Positions 24,122 to 32,800 of a stretch of 52,706 nt of DNA are shown here, one piece after another. This stretch comes from Oscillospiraceae bacterium. GTDB taxonomy: Bacteria > Bacillota > Clostridia > Oscillospirales > Ruminococcaceae. Every line of letters begins with the position of its first letter. Positions within the stretch are counted from its first letter, which is position 1. Made by a program: the position numbers and the translations under genes. The notes beneath the pieces were generated by a model. It was not told where the DNA came from. It worked only from the letters and a program-made list of their open reading frames with translations, and did not search any database. The DNA is taken from contig JAHHUE010000004.1 of the NCBI GenBank assembly GCA_020024155.1, forward strand, positions 1 to 52,706, written 5' to 3'.

Positions 24122-27082
24122 ATGCTTGCAGATATAACTGTCAATATAATGTATTGTGCAATAGTTGTATTTTTTTATAAATACATAGAGAATAAAAAGG
24201 ATATGACCAAAAATATTTTTGGCATATTGGTTTTTATTGCAGCAGCAATAAGACTGCTTTTTGCAATGCAGAATTATTATTTTACATTTGATGTTCATAC
24301 ATTTATGGCGTGGGGAAATTATGCAGTTGATTATGGGTTTAATCAGATGTATAGACAAGGATTTTTTATGGATTATCCTCCGGGGTATATGTATGTTTTG
24401 TATTTGATAACCCGTTTGATGAGATTATTGGGGATTGAAAAAGGGAATATACTGTATATTTTCTTTTTGAAACTTCCTGCAATTATTGCTGACTTTGGAT
24501 GTGCGTTTATTTTGTATTCTGTTGCAAAGGAAAAAAGAGAAAAAGCATTTGCAAAGTTTTTATGTCTTGTATTTCTCTTTATGCCGGTTGTAATTTTAAA
24601 CAGCAGTGTATGGGGACAGGTAGAAAGTTTTTATATATTTTTTGTGGTACTTAGTATCTACTTTGCATATAAAAATAAAACTGTTTTTGCAGGTATAAGC
24701 TATGCTTATGCGTTACTGGTAAAACCACAAGCACTTTTGTTTGGACCGGTTTTATTTTTCTACATTATAAAAAGAGCAGATATAAAAGAGTTTTTCAAAG
24801 CTGTTGGCTCTGGAGTAATAAGCCTTTATGTTATGGTATTGCCTTTTTGCAACGGCTTATTTGATATTGGGTGGATTTTTGAATTATATAAAAACACTGT
24901 TGGTGGATATAAATATTTTACTGTAAATGCATATAATTTGTACTATGCTTTTGGGCTTAACTGGGTGGATATAACACATAGTTCTACATTGGTAAACGGA
25001 TTTTTCATAATAATTTCTGTTATAATAGCAGGTATTATTGTGATGAAAAGCAAAGAAAAATCCAGTTTGTTTAGTGCTGCTATGTGTTTGATAACAATAA
25101 TATTTGCCTTTTGTACAATGATGCACGAAAGATATATTTATCCGGCAGTATTATTATCTCTTATATGTTTTGCTATTGATAAAAAAATTATATATTTGGT
25201 TTTCTCACTTGTTGTTGGAATTATAAATTATTTTAATGTAAGATGTGTTTTGGCAAGTTATGTATCAGAATTTTATGTAAATGAAATATATGGCAAAATA
25301 GCCGGCTTTGCAATGACAATTTCGGCAATAGTTATTGTTGGTTATTGGCTTTATCAGATATTTAAAAACGATAAAATAAATATAAAAAAATCTAATTATT
25401 GGCTTGTTGGAATAATAGTTGTATACAGTGTTTTTGCATTTGAAGGACTTGGCTCAGTAAAAGCACCACAGACTTTTTTTCAGTCAGATGAAAATAACAC
25501 AGGCTTTTCCATAAAGTTTGACCAGATGGAAGAGATAAATTCTATATACGCATACAGCGGAATAGGGGATAAAAGCATTTTAAATCAAGGAAACGCAGTA
25601 GGTGGAGCTTTTGAAATACTATATTCCACAGACGGAAAAAACTTTGAGCATTTGTGTGACTTAACAATGGATACCGTATATACTTGGAAAGAACAGTATG
25701 AACCTGTGTATGCAACAGACGTAATGATTAAGGCAAAAAATCAAGGTGATGTACTGTATGAAATTGTGTTTACGGATAGTAACGGAGAAATAATCAGAGG
25801 TAAGGTGCATAGTTACGCCGATACCGAATATGACGGTTGGAACGCTGTTGATGAAAGCCATTTTCTGCCCGAAGATACATCATATTATTACTCAATGTAC
25901 TTTGATGAAATTTATCACGCAAGAACAGCTTACGAACAACTTAAAGGCTATGATGTGTATGAAACAACACATCCACCGCTTGGAAAAATAATGATAAGTT
26001 TGGGCATTGCTATTTTTGGTATGACACCGTTTGGCTGGCGTATTATAGGTGTATTGTGTGGCATAGCAATGATACCGATTATGTATTTCCTTATAAAAAA
26101 ATTATCTGATAACAAATGGATTGCACTTGTTGCAGCGGCATTGTTATCACTTGATTTTATGCACTTAACACAAACAAGGATTGCCACTGTTGACACTTAT
26201 GTTGTGTTTTTTGTTATGCTAACATTTTTGTTTATGGCATATTATTATAAAACTGCATTTAAAGATAAAAAAGAATGGCTGTATCTTGCTTTAAGTGGAA
26301 TTTTTATGGGATGTGCTATAAGTTCAAAATGGAATGGAGTATATCCAATGGTCGCCCTTGCAGTGCTTTTCTTTATGAGTATTTTTGCAAAATACAAGAA
26401 CAGTTCAAAAGAAAAAGTAGATAAAAATTATGTTATAAAAACATTGGCATTGTGTTGTGTTTTCTTTGTTGTTGTTCCGTTATTTATATACTGTTTAAGC
26501 TATATACCAGTGTTACGGGCAAATTCTTTTGGCGAGTATATAACAAAGCTTATAAAATCTCAAATTGATATGTACAATTATCATACAAAGCTTGAGGCAG
26601 ACCATTTCTTTTCATCAATGTGGTACACTTGGCCTATAAACTTAAAGCCAATGTGGTACACTGTGACAGAGCTTAAAAACGGTATGGTTAGCAGTATATC
26701 TGCTTTTGGAAATCCGATGATATGGATTTTAACTCCAATTGCAAGCATTTATTGTATATATAAAGGAATAAAATATAAAAAATTGCCATATCTGTTTGTA
26801 TCACTTGGATATTTTTCATCTTATTTACCTTGGGTTCTTGTAAGTCGTTTGTGCTTTATATATCATTATTTCCCTTGTGCTGTGTTTGGTATAATGGCGA
26901 TTGCCTTTGCAATAAAGGATATAGTAACATCAAGAGAGAGTTTGAAAAAATATGTTTTTGTTTATCTGGTGATTTGCTTGGTTTTGTTTATTATATTTTT
27001 GCCCATAACAACCGGCATGCCGATAACAAAAGACTACTTGGATTTTCTTGAATTTATGCCGGATTGGCATTTTATAAACTAA
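24122..27082 (+). CDS. Double membrane glycosyltransferase, GT39/PMT-like fusion (986 aa)
   Basis: Large polytopic protein of the lipid-carrier-dependent (GT-C) glycosyltransferases. The N-terminal half (about 1-440) looks like a GT-C module, with DYPPGYMYVLYLITRL near residue 84 and VWGQVESFYIFFVVLSIYFA. A central extracytoplasmic stretch without membrane segments (about 446-565, FQSDENNTGFSIKFDQMEEI and ILYSTDGKNFEHLCDL) resembles a discoidin-like beta-sandwich. The C-terminal half is PMT/GT39-like, with FDEIYHARTAYEQL, THPPLGKIMISLGIAIFG and MHLTQTRIATVDTY. Such enzymes transfer sugars from polyprenyl phosphate to proteins or wall glycans outside the cell. GGAGA precedes the start. It is monocistronic with its own terminator. 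Confidence 0.85.
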   Translation: MLADITVNIMYCAIVVFFYKYIENKKDMTKNIFGILVFIAAAIRLLFAMQNYYFTFDVHTFMAWGNYAVDYGFNQMYRQGFFMDYPPGYMYVLYLITRLMRLLGIEKGNILYIFFLKLPAIIADFGCAFILYSVAKEKREKAFAKFLCLVFLFMPVVILNSSVWGQVESFYIFFVVLSIYFAYKNKTVFAGISYAYALLVKPQALLFGPVLFFYIIKRADIKEFFKAVGSGVISLYVMVLPFCNGLFDIGWIFELYKNTVGGYKYFTVNAYNLYYAFGLNWVDITHSSTLVNGFFIIISVIIAGIIVMKSKEKSSLFSAAMCLITIIFAFCTMMHERYIYPAVLLSLICFAIDKKIIYLVFSLVVGIINYFNVRCVLASYVSEFYVNEIYGKIAGFAMTISAIVIVGYWLYQIFKNDKINIKKSNYWLVGIIVVYSVFAFEGLGSVKAPQTFFQSDENNTGFSIKFDQMEEINSIYAYSGIGDKSILNQGNAVGGAFEILYSTDGKNFEHLCDLTMDTVYTWKEQYEPVYATDVMIKAKNQGDVLYEIVFTDSNGEIIRGKVHSYADTEYDGWNAVDESHFLPEDTSYYYSMYFDEIYHARTAYEQLKGYDVYETTHPPLGKIMISLGIAIFGMTPFGWRIIGVLCGIAMIPIMYFLIKKLSDNKWIALVAAALLSLDFMHLTQTRIATVDTYVVFFVMLTFLFMAYYYKTAFKDKKEWLYLALSGIFMGCAISSKWNGVYPMVALAVLFFMSIFAKYKNSSKEKVDKNYVIKTLALCCVFFVVVPLFIYCLSYIPVLRANSFGEYITKLIKSQIDMYNYHTKLEADHFFSSMWYTWPINLKPMWYTVTELKNGMVSSISAFGNPMIWILTPIASIYCIYKGIKYKKLPYLFVSLGYFSSYLPWVLVSRLCFIYHYFPCAVFGIMAIAFAIKDIVTSRESLKKYVFVYLVICLVLFIIFLPITTGMPITKDYLDFLEFMPDWHFIN

Positions 27083-27085
27083 AAT

Positions 27086-27119
27086 AAAAGATGGTGTGAC
27101 ATAAGTCATACCATCTTTT
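27086..27119 (+). terminator. Terminator of the GT39-like gene
   Basis: 15-base arms beginning AAAAGATGGTGTGAC with one mismatch, ATAA loop and T-run. Confidence 0.9.
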
Positions 27120-27134
27120 TTATGTAAAATTTTA

Positions 27135-27838
27135 TTAGATTTTTACTAATTCTTTAACTGTGCCTTCCTCAGCTTGACAAGTTCCTGTGTATTCAATACA
27201 GCCGATATTACAACCTTGACCAACACAAATGTTATTGCATCTTATGATGTCAGATTTTGTGTATTCCACACTAACTTGGTCAGCCTCTATACTGTTTGTT
27301 TCCAAAGCGTAGTCATCATTAGATGTAAATAATCTTTTAAGTAAAGAAGCCTTTGACTTGCGAATTTCAATAGTTGAACATCCAATATCTTTGATTTTAG
27401 ATGTTGGACTGCTTGTTATTTCAATTTTTTCGGCGTTGAGAAGTCCTTCTATTTTTTAAGATGTAATACCTCAACTTCCACATCTTCACAAACTACCAAT
27501 CCACCTGTTACATCAAGATTTTTGCATTTTATGCTTTGCATAATTTTAATTGCACCTGCAAGGCTGATTTTTTCTCCACTGAGATTTTGCTATATTTTAA
27601 GACTGCCAGCAACACGCATATCTTTGTTTGAACATCTCCGTTTAAATGACAATAACCGGAGCAGGTAAGGTTTTGCGTAACAAACATTTCCCAAAATTTT
27701 TGAAGAACCGGAGCAGATAATGCTGTCTGCACACAGATTTCCATCCACTTTACCACTTCCACTTATAGTTACAACACAATAATCGCCACCAGGCATAGTT
27801 GATGCACCACTTATTTTTAAATCTTTTTTATTACTCAT
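27135..27838 (-). pseudogene. Decayed bactofilin-like (YhbE/YhbF-type) gene
   Basis: Reassembled across frames this is a protein of about 234 residues with the repeated short beta-helix units of polymer-forming bactofilin-like proteins (SGSGKVDGNLCADSIICSGS; LTCSGYCHLNGDVQTK; KNLDVTGGLVVCEDVEVEVL), ending GTVKELVKI at 27135. Lesions: an extra A near 27671-27674, a missing A near 27623-27625 restoring frame, an in-frame TAG at 27592-27590, and a missing A in the run 27452-27457. The start ATGA overlaps the stop of the yhbD-like gene, the B. subtilis-like yhbD-yhbE order. At most the first third can still be made. Confidence 0.8.
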
Positions 27839-28221
27839 AATGAAACCTCCTGCAAATATTCCAATATGCCGACATTTCGTTCTCCGTCTGTTAAAACTGC
27901 TTTTTTAAGTTCTTCTAAGCTAAATTCAAAACACTCAAACCCATTGTCTAAAATAAGGCGTCTTTGAGATTGCTGTTGCTTTTGTTTACTTGCCAAAATT
28001 TCTGACAATTCTTCCAAAGAAGTGTTTTCATCACGGTTTAAAATAAGTTCTACTCGCTGACAGATTTGAGCTTTTTTTAAAAAAGTTTCTTGCCCTATTA
28101 CAGTGGATTTTTTGATAAACCAATCCTCAGGTATTAAGCCAAGTCTTTTCCATCTATACAGTGCCCCATAGGAGATATTATATTTCTCCAAAACTTCTCG
28201 TTTAGAAATTAAATAGTCCAT
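27835..28221 (-). CDS. yhbD: YhbD-family (DUF4004) MerR-like regulator (128 aa)
   Basis: Small DNA-binding protein with a MerR-like winged HTH at the N terminus (LISKREVLEKYNISYGALYR, then WKRLGLIPEDWFIKKS), followed by a helical, Gln-rich region. In Bacillus, yhbD precedes two bactofilin-like genes; here a bactofilin-like pseudogene follows with an ATGA overlap. The start at 28221 is supported by GGAGG eight bases upstream. The longer in-frame extension begins inside the operator and is unlikely. Its promoter (28280-28249) has the long spacer and internal palindrome typical of MerR-family targets, so autoregulation is likely. Confidence 0.85.
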   Translation of the reverse strand: MDYLISKREVLEKYNISYGALYRWKRLGLIPEDWFIKKSTVIGQETFLKKAQICQRVELILNRDENTSLEELSEILASKQKQQQSQRRLILDNGFECFEFSLEELKKAVLTDGERNVGILEYLQEVSL

Positions 28222-28231
28222 ACTGCACCTC

Positions 28232-28280
28232 CGTAACATTGTTATGCTAGTATAGCACCATAACAATGTTACGCTGTCAA
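28232..28280 (-). promoter_or_regulatory. MerR-type promoter with duplicated palindromic operator
   Basis: Minus strand: -35 TTGACA (28280-28275), 20-base spacer, -10 TATACT (28254-28249). The spacer contains the 11-base palindrome TAACAWTGTTA (28261-28271), and a second copy lies after the -10 (28235-28245), centre-to-centre 26 bases. Together they form a 15-base-arm inverted repeat (28232-28246 / 28259-28273). Over-long spacers containing the operator are the hallmark of MerR-activated promoters. Confidence 0.7.
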
Positions 28281-28431
28281 TGATATTTAAAAATATTTTT
28301 AAATAATGATAAAAATATTTTGACTTTTCAATAAATATAATTATAAAATATTGTCAAAGGTAGGTGGCGTTTTTGATAATTGATGGCTTAAAAAAGAAAA
28401 GACAGATATTTAATATAATAAACCGTTAGAT

Positions 28432-28764
28432 ATGGATAAAATAAATCAACAAATATCCAACGCTCAAGAAAGTTTAAATAATATGAATCCCAATGATATG
28501 TTCAGCCAAACGGAATACGATAATTTAGGTGCATCTTTGGTAAGAATTAAAGCGAGCCATAACAACAATAAATTTTATTATATATTGCAGTATAAATTAG
28601 ATAACATACTGAATATAATCAGCTGGGACGATGAGGCTGAGGAAGTGCTTATAGACAGTTTTGAGATTTTTGATGGAGAAAGACTGAAAAGTACACTTTC
28701 TTTTGTTTCAAATTCACTAACAAAAGAAGATGTTATAGACAAAGAAGACGGATATTTAGAGTAA
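28432..28764 (+). CDS. Hypothetical acidic protein (110 aa)
   Basis: I do not recognise a family. The protein is small, soluble-looking, Asn/Asp-rich and probably helical at the N terminus (MDKINQQISNAQESLNNMNP), with YYILQYKLDNILNIISWDDE in the middle. It has no convincing ribosome site, and the preceding 150 bases contain an A/T-rich frame closed by stops. It may therefore be the remaining part of a larger decayed gene. Codon use resembles the neighbouring genes. The following 28765-28927 is A/T-rich without features. Confidence 0.5.
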   Translation: MDKINQQISNAQESLNNMNPNDMFSQTEYDNLGASLVRIKASHNNNKFYYILQYKLDNILNIISWDDEAEEVLIDSFEIFDGERLKSTLSFVSNSLTKEDVIDKEDGYLE

Positions 28765-28927
28765 AGTTTTACAATATATAGACTTTTATTAACTTTACTA
28801 TCAATACAGACAATAAAAACTTAAACAGATAAAATAGTTTAAAACATAAAAGCAGAAAATAAATATGATATTATTTGAATATTTAAAATAATATCATCAA
28901 TTGTATACAGTAAAAATTTACATAAAA

Positions 28928-28959
28928 AATGGATTGTATCTTTTTTGATACAATCCATT
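28928..28959 (-). terminator. Terminator of the trigger-factor-like lipoprotein gene
   Basis: AATGGATTGTATC / GATACAATCCATT, 13-base perfect arms, T-run on the minus strand. Confidence 0.92.
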
Positions 28960-28971
28960 ATTATTTTACTA

Positions 28972-30069
28972 TTATTCTTTTGGAAGTTCTTCAAGGAAAG
29001 TAATAGCTTTTTCACGAAGAACGGACATTTTAATATAGTTTTTACCATAAAGTTTTTCAACTTCATCAGCGTTATCGCCAACAGATTCTTTAATATCTTC
29101 ATCAGATACAGTCAAATTTTCCTGCTTTGCAATTGCCTGCAAAACCATAAGTTGTTTTGCATCACTTTCAATAGCTTTAGAACCAGCTTCAAGGAATTCT
29201 TCTTTTGAGTCAAAGCCATTAGCTTGAAGGAAAACATCAATAGTAATACCGTATGTTTTTGACTGCAATTCCACAAATGCAAGAGAGTGGTCTTTATGGA
29301 AGTTAAGAGCATTTTCGCAAATTTCTTCAATTTCTGTTTTTGCTATAATTTCGTTGTAAAGGTATTCACTTAAAAGGTTGTGTGAAAGCATTTCTGTTAC
29401 ATATTCTGTAAACTGTTCTTTTGTTTCGCAACCGATATGAGCAAAGTTTTCTTTAACAAAATCGTCTGTAAATTCTGGAATATCATCAGGCACTTGAATA
29501 GAGTTAATTGTGATTTTGAAAACAGCGTCTTTACCTGCAAGGTCTTTCATATGGTAATCTTCTGGGAAAGTTACATTGATGTCAAATGTGCTGCCAACTT
29601 CTTTTCCAACAAGTTGTTCAAGAAAACCAGGGATGTACTGTGTTACACCAATTGTAACAACTGTACCTTCTCCGTTTGTGTTGCCACCTTCAAATTCAAC
29701 ACCATCAATAGAACCAACATAGTCAATATTAAGTGTTGAGTCGTTAGCAACAGTACCGGTAGTAACATCTTTTGTTCCTGCGTGTGCAGCAAGTTGTTTG
29801 TTTATAAAATCGTCGATAGATTCCTGAGAAGGAGTATGATTTGCTTTTGGAATAACTATTGATTTGTAATCAGGCAATTTGATTTTTGAAGTATCAAGGT
29901 CAGTGAGATAGCCTTCTTCATCAAAATATTGGCTTAAATCATAGCTGATAGAAAGGTCAGGTGTATTTGCTGGATTTTGCTCATTTTTTGTATCCTTAGC
30001 ACAGCCGGCAAGAAGACCTGCACTTAAAATACAAGCCAAAGCAAGGCTGGTAAATTTTTTAATATTCAT
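28972..30069 (-). CDS. Trigger-factor-like FKBP lipoprotein foldase (365 aa)
   Basis: Surface lipoprotein peptidyl-prolyl isomerase. The signal peptide ends in the lipobox LLAGC (C22). An FKBP domain (residues about 95-195: LNIDYVGSIDGVEFEGG, IPGFLEQLVGKEVGSTFDI) is followed by a trigger-factor-type helical C-terminal domain (about 200-365, DIPEFTDDFVKENFAHIGCE). It thus resembles trigger factor minus the ribosome-binding domain, relocated outside the membrane. Its probable role is folding of secreted proteins, like PrsA. AGGAG precedes the start. It is monocistronic. Confidence 0.9.
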   Translation of the reverse strand: MNIKKFTSLALACILSAGLLAGCAKDTKNEQNPANTPDLSISYDLSQYFDEEGYLTDLDTSKIKLPDYKSIVIPKANHTPSQESIDDFINKQLAAHAGTKDVTTGTVANDSTLNIDYVGSIDGVEFEGGNTNGEGTVVTIGVTQYIPGFLEQLVGKEVGSTFDINVTFPEDYHMKDLAGKDAVFKITINSIQVPDDIPEFTDDFVKENFAHIGCETKEQFTEYVTEMLSHNLLSEYLYNEIIAKTEIEEICENALNFHKDHSLAFVELQSKTYGITIDVFLQANGFDSKEEFLEAGSKAIESDAKQLMVLQAIAKQENLTVSDEDIKESVGDNADEVEKLYGKNYIKMSVLREKAITFLEELPKE

Positions 30070-30195
30070 TATAAAAGCTCCTGTTTATAAGTATAGTTTG
30101 TCTAAAATTATAGACAGATACATTACTTATTATATATCGGCAATTATAAAATGCAAGCAATTTCACATAAATACCATTAAATGTTAACAAAAGAC

Positions 30196-30226
30196 AAATC
30201 CCGTCAAAATTGCTATGACGGGATTT
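30196..30226 (-). terminator. Terminator of the hydrogenase gene
   Basis: AAATCCCGTCA / TGACGGGATTT stem, 9-base loop, just after the hydrogenase stop. Confidence 0.85.
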
Positions 30227-30231
30227 ATTAT

Positions 30232-31671
30232 TTAGCTATTAGGTGTAATATTTGCAGAGTTTACAGCGTCAATAATTGTTTTCATAGATGTTTCTTTGCC
30301 AAACTTATCAACCTGCATTTTGCTTTTTAGATTGTGTGTAAGACATCCAGCACCATTTATACAACCACCTTCACAAGCCATACCTTCAATAAAGTTGCCG
30401 TTGAGAAGATTTTTGGAAAGACGGAGCAATGCTGCTTTACATTCAGTAATACCGTTACCAATAACAGGTTTGAACTGGTCTGGGTCTTCGCCCTGTTCAA
30501 TAATACTTTCACGAACAGCCTCAACAAGACCACCACTTCTTGCAAATATTCTGCCGTATTCAGATGCGTTATCAAGTGGAGTTTCTTCAAGTTGTTGAAG
30601 GTCAATTTCTTTTGCACCAAAGAGAGCCTGCAACTCTTCAAAAGTCATAACACAATCAACAGCACCGCCTGTGGATTCTTTTTGGAATTCCATTTTCTTT
30701 GCAGTACATGGCCCAATAAATACAATTTTTGCATCTGGTTCTTTTGATTTTATATATTTTGCAACTTCAACCATTGGAGAGTTGTTATGAGATATAAAGT
30801 GTACAAGTTCAGGATAGGATTTGTGAATATATTCAACAAAAGCAGGGCAGCAGCTTGATGTAATCAAACCTTTTTCCAAAAGCTCCTGAGCTTCTGTCAA
30901 AGCAACCATATCTGCACCAAGAGCAGCTTCAACAACATTATAGAAGCCAAGTTGTTTCATACCTGTTACAACTTGACCAAGTGTTGCCCATGTAAACTGA
31001 CTTGCAATTGCAGGAGCAACAACAGCATATACTTTAAGTTCTGGATTTTTCTGCCTTTGTTTGAGAAGGTCTATTGTATTGAGAATAAATGATTTTTGTG
31101 TGATAGAACCAAAAGGACATGTATTTACACAAGCACCACAAGATATACATTTATCATTATCAATTTTTGCAGCTTTGCTTTCATCCATACCAATTGCGTT
31201 AACTTTGCAAGCGCTTTGACATGGACGCTTAAAGTTGTGGATAGCACTGTAAGGGCAAACTTTTGCACAAAGACCACATTCAACACATTTTGTTTTATCA
31301 ATACGAGCTTTTTTGTTTTGGTCAAATGTGATAGCACCTCTTTTACAGTTTTCTTGACAGTGATGAGCAATACAACCACGACAAGCATCTGTAACTTCAT
31401 ATCCACCTTGTGGACATTCATCACAAGCAATAGGGATAACCTCGATAACATTAGGGTTTGTGTGGTCACCACCCATAGCCATTTTTATTCTTTCAGAAAT
31501 AATAGCACGCTCTTTGTAAACACAACAGCGGAATGTTGCTTCTCCACGAGGAACTATTTTCTTTGGAATATCTGTAATATTTTGCAATAAAGTACCATTA
31601 AAAGACTCTCTTGCAACTGCTTTAAGAACCTTGTATTTAAGTTCTTGAACCTGAGTATCAAATTTTCTCAT
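30232..31671 (-). CDS. Monomeric [FeFe] hydrogenase, group-B-like (479 aa)
   Basis: Iron-sulfur hydrogenase expected to evolve or oxidise H2 with ferredoxin. An N-terminal Cys-rich region (C83, C86, C97, C100, C105, C109) precedes two 4Fe-4S clusters (C129/C132/C135/C139 and C175/C178/C181/C185). The H-cluster motifs are L1 TSSCCPAF (271-278), L2 PCTAKKMEF (321-329) and L3 ACEGGCINGAG (432-442). The L1 Phe instead of Trp and the overall domain order fit the less-studied group B. AAAGG lies upstream of the start. No HydE/F/G maturases or partner subunits are in the window. Confidence 0.92.
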   Translation of the reverse strand: MRKFDTQVQELKYKVLKAVARESFNGTLLQNITDIPKKIVPRGEATFRCCVYKERAIISERIKMAMGGDHTNPNVIEVIPIACDECPQGGYEVTDACRGCIAHHCQENCKRGAITFDQNKKARIDKTKCVECGLCAKVCPYSAIHNFKRPCQSACKVNAIGMDESKAAKIDNDKCISCGACVNTCPFGSITQKSFILNTIDLLKQRQKNPELKVYAVVAPAIASQFTWATLGQVVTGMKQLGFYNVVEAALGADMVALTEAQELLEKGLITSSCCPAFVEYIHKSYPELVHFISHNNSPMVEVAKYIKSKEPDAKIVFIGPCTAKKMEFQKESTGGAVDCVMTFEELQALFGAKEIDLQQLEETPLDNASEYGRIFARSGGLVEAVRESIIEQGEDPDQFKPVIGNGITECKAALLRLSKNLLNGNFIEGMACEGGCINGAGCLTHNLKSKMQVDKFGKETSMKTIIDAVNSANITPNS

Positions 31672-31730
31672 TATAAGACCTTTCTAATCCAATATATATT
31701 TAATTAAATAAAAATAAATTTAACATATAG

Positions 31731-31759
31731 ATTATAAGGGATACAAGGGAATAAAGCAA
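31731..31759 (-). promoter_or_regulatory. Sigma-A promoter of the hydrogenase gene
   Basis: Minus strand: TTGCTT (31759-31754), 17-base spacer, TATAAT (31736-31731), about 60 bases before the start codon. Confidence 0.65.
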
Positions 31760-31887
31760 TAAAATATCTATTAAAAACAACCAGCAAAAAAATAATTGTC
31801 ATATTTAATAAATATTCTAACACTATGTGTTAAAAATATAACAAAAATAGCACATAAAAGTACTCTAAAGCTGTAAATAACAATTTA

Positions 31888-31916
31888 TTGTAAAATTTTT
31901 ATAAAAATGTTATCAT
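31888..31916 (+). promoter_or_regulatory. Promoter of rsmI
   Basis: TTGTAA (31888-31893), 17-base spacer, TATCAT (31911-31916), 35 bases before the rsmI start. Confidence 0.6.
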
Positions 31917-31951
31917 ATAAAAATATTAAAGATATATTTGAAAGGTGAACT

Positions 31952-32794
31952 ATGTCAGGAGTTATATATGTTGTTGCCACACCAATTGGCAATCTTAAAG
32001 ACCTTACACCAAGAATGAAAGAAGCTTTTGAAAGTGCAGATTTTATTGCAGCAGAAGATACAAGAGTTACAGTTAAACTTCTTAATCACTTGGGTATCAA
32101 AAAACCAATGATAAGCTATTATGAGCATAATTTGAAAGATAAAGGGGAGTATATTATTTCTCGTGTGCTTGCAGGTGAAAGTTGTGCTGTTTGTAGTGAT
32201 GCAGGAACTCCTTGTATAAGTGACCCCGGAGAAATTTTGGTTAAGCAGGCACATAGCCATGGTATTCGTGTTATACCGATAACCGGCCCAAGTGCAGTTA
32301 TAACTGCGTTATCAGTAAGTGGACAAAATACAGGTAGATTTTGCTTTGAAGGCTTTTTGTCAACAACAAAAAAACAGCGTATGGAACATTTGGAGCAGGT
32401 TAAAAAGGAAACTCGTACAATGATTTTCTACGAAGCACCACATAAACTGCTTAACACATTAAAAGATTTTAAAAATACTTTTGGAGGCGAGAGAAGCCTT
32501 ACAATAGCAAGAGAACTTACAAAATTGCACGAAGAAATAAAACTTACAACTGTTCAGGACGCATTAGATTATTATACAGAAAATGCTCCAAAGGGAGAGT
32601 TTGTTTTGATAGTTGCAGGTGGTGTTTTTGAGAGCGAAGAAAAAGAGCTTACTCTTGACCAGCTTGCAGAAAAGTGTATAAAACTTATGGAAACAGAGAA
32701 TATTCCACTTAAAGAGGCGTCAAAAAAAGTTTGTGCAAAAACCAGCTTTTCAAAAAGTGAAGTATATAAGGCGGTTCAATCACTTAGGGGGTAA
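31952..32794 (+). CDS. rsmI: 16S rRNA 2'-O-ribose C1402 methyltransferase RsmI (280 aa)
   Basis: SAM-dependent tetrapyrrole-methylase-fold enzyme that 2'-O-methylates C1402 of 16S rRNA. The family opening YVVATPIGNLKDLTPRMKEA is clear, followed by AAEDTRVTVKLLNHLG and CSDAGTPCISDPGE. The C-terminal segment (about 230-280) is the usual RsmI helical extension. GAAAGGTG precedes the start. It is followed by a phosphodiesterase gene 6 bases downstream, probably in one operon. Confidence 0.96.
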   Translation: MSGVIYVVATPIGNLKDLTPRMKEAFESADFIAAEDTRVTVKLLNHLGIKKPMISYYEHNLKDKGEYIISRVLAGESCAVCSDAGTPCISDPGEILVKQAHSHGIRVIPITGPSAVITALSVSGQNTGRFCFEGFLSTTKKQRMEHLEQVKKETRTMIFYEAPHKLLNTLKDFKNTFGGERSLTIARELTKLHEEIKLTTVQDALDYYTENAPKGEFVLIVAGGVFESEEKELTLDQLAEKCIKLMETENIPLKEASKKVCAKTSFSKSEVYKAVQSLRG

Positions 32795-32800
32795 TTGAGT

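Noticed and set aside
27529..27762. 77-codon ORF in the bactofilin-like region
   Set aside because: It is the second-frame fragment of the pseudogene, without its own start signal; counted as part of 27135-27838.
31096..31590. 164-codon plus-strand ORF opposite the hydrogenase
   Set aside because: Thr/Cys-rich antisense of the Cys motifs; no ribosome site and no family resemblance.
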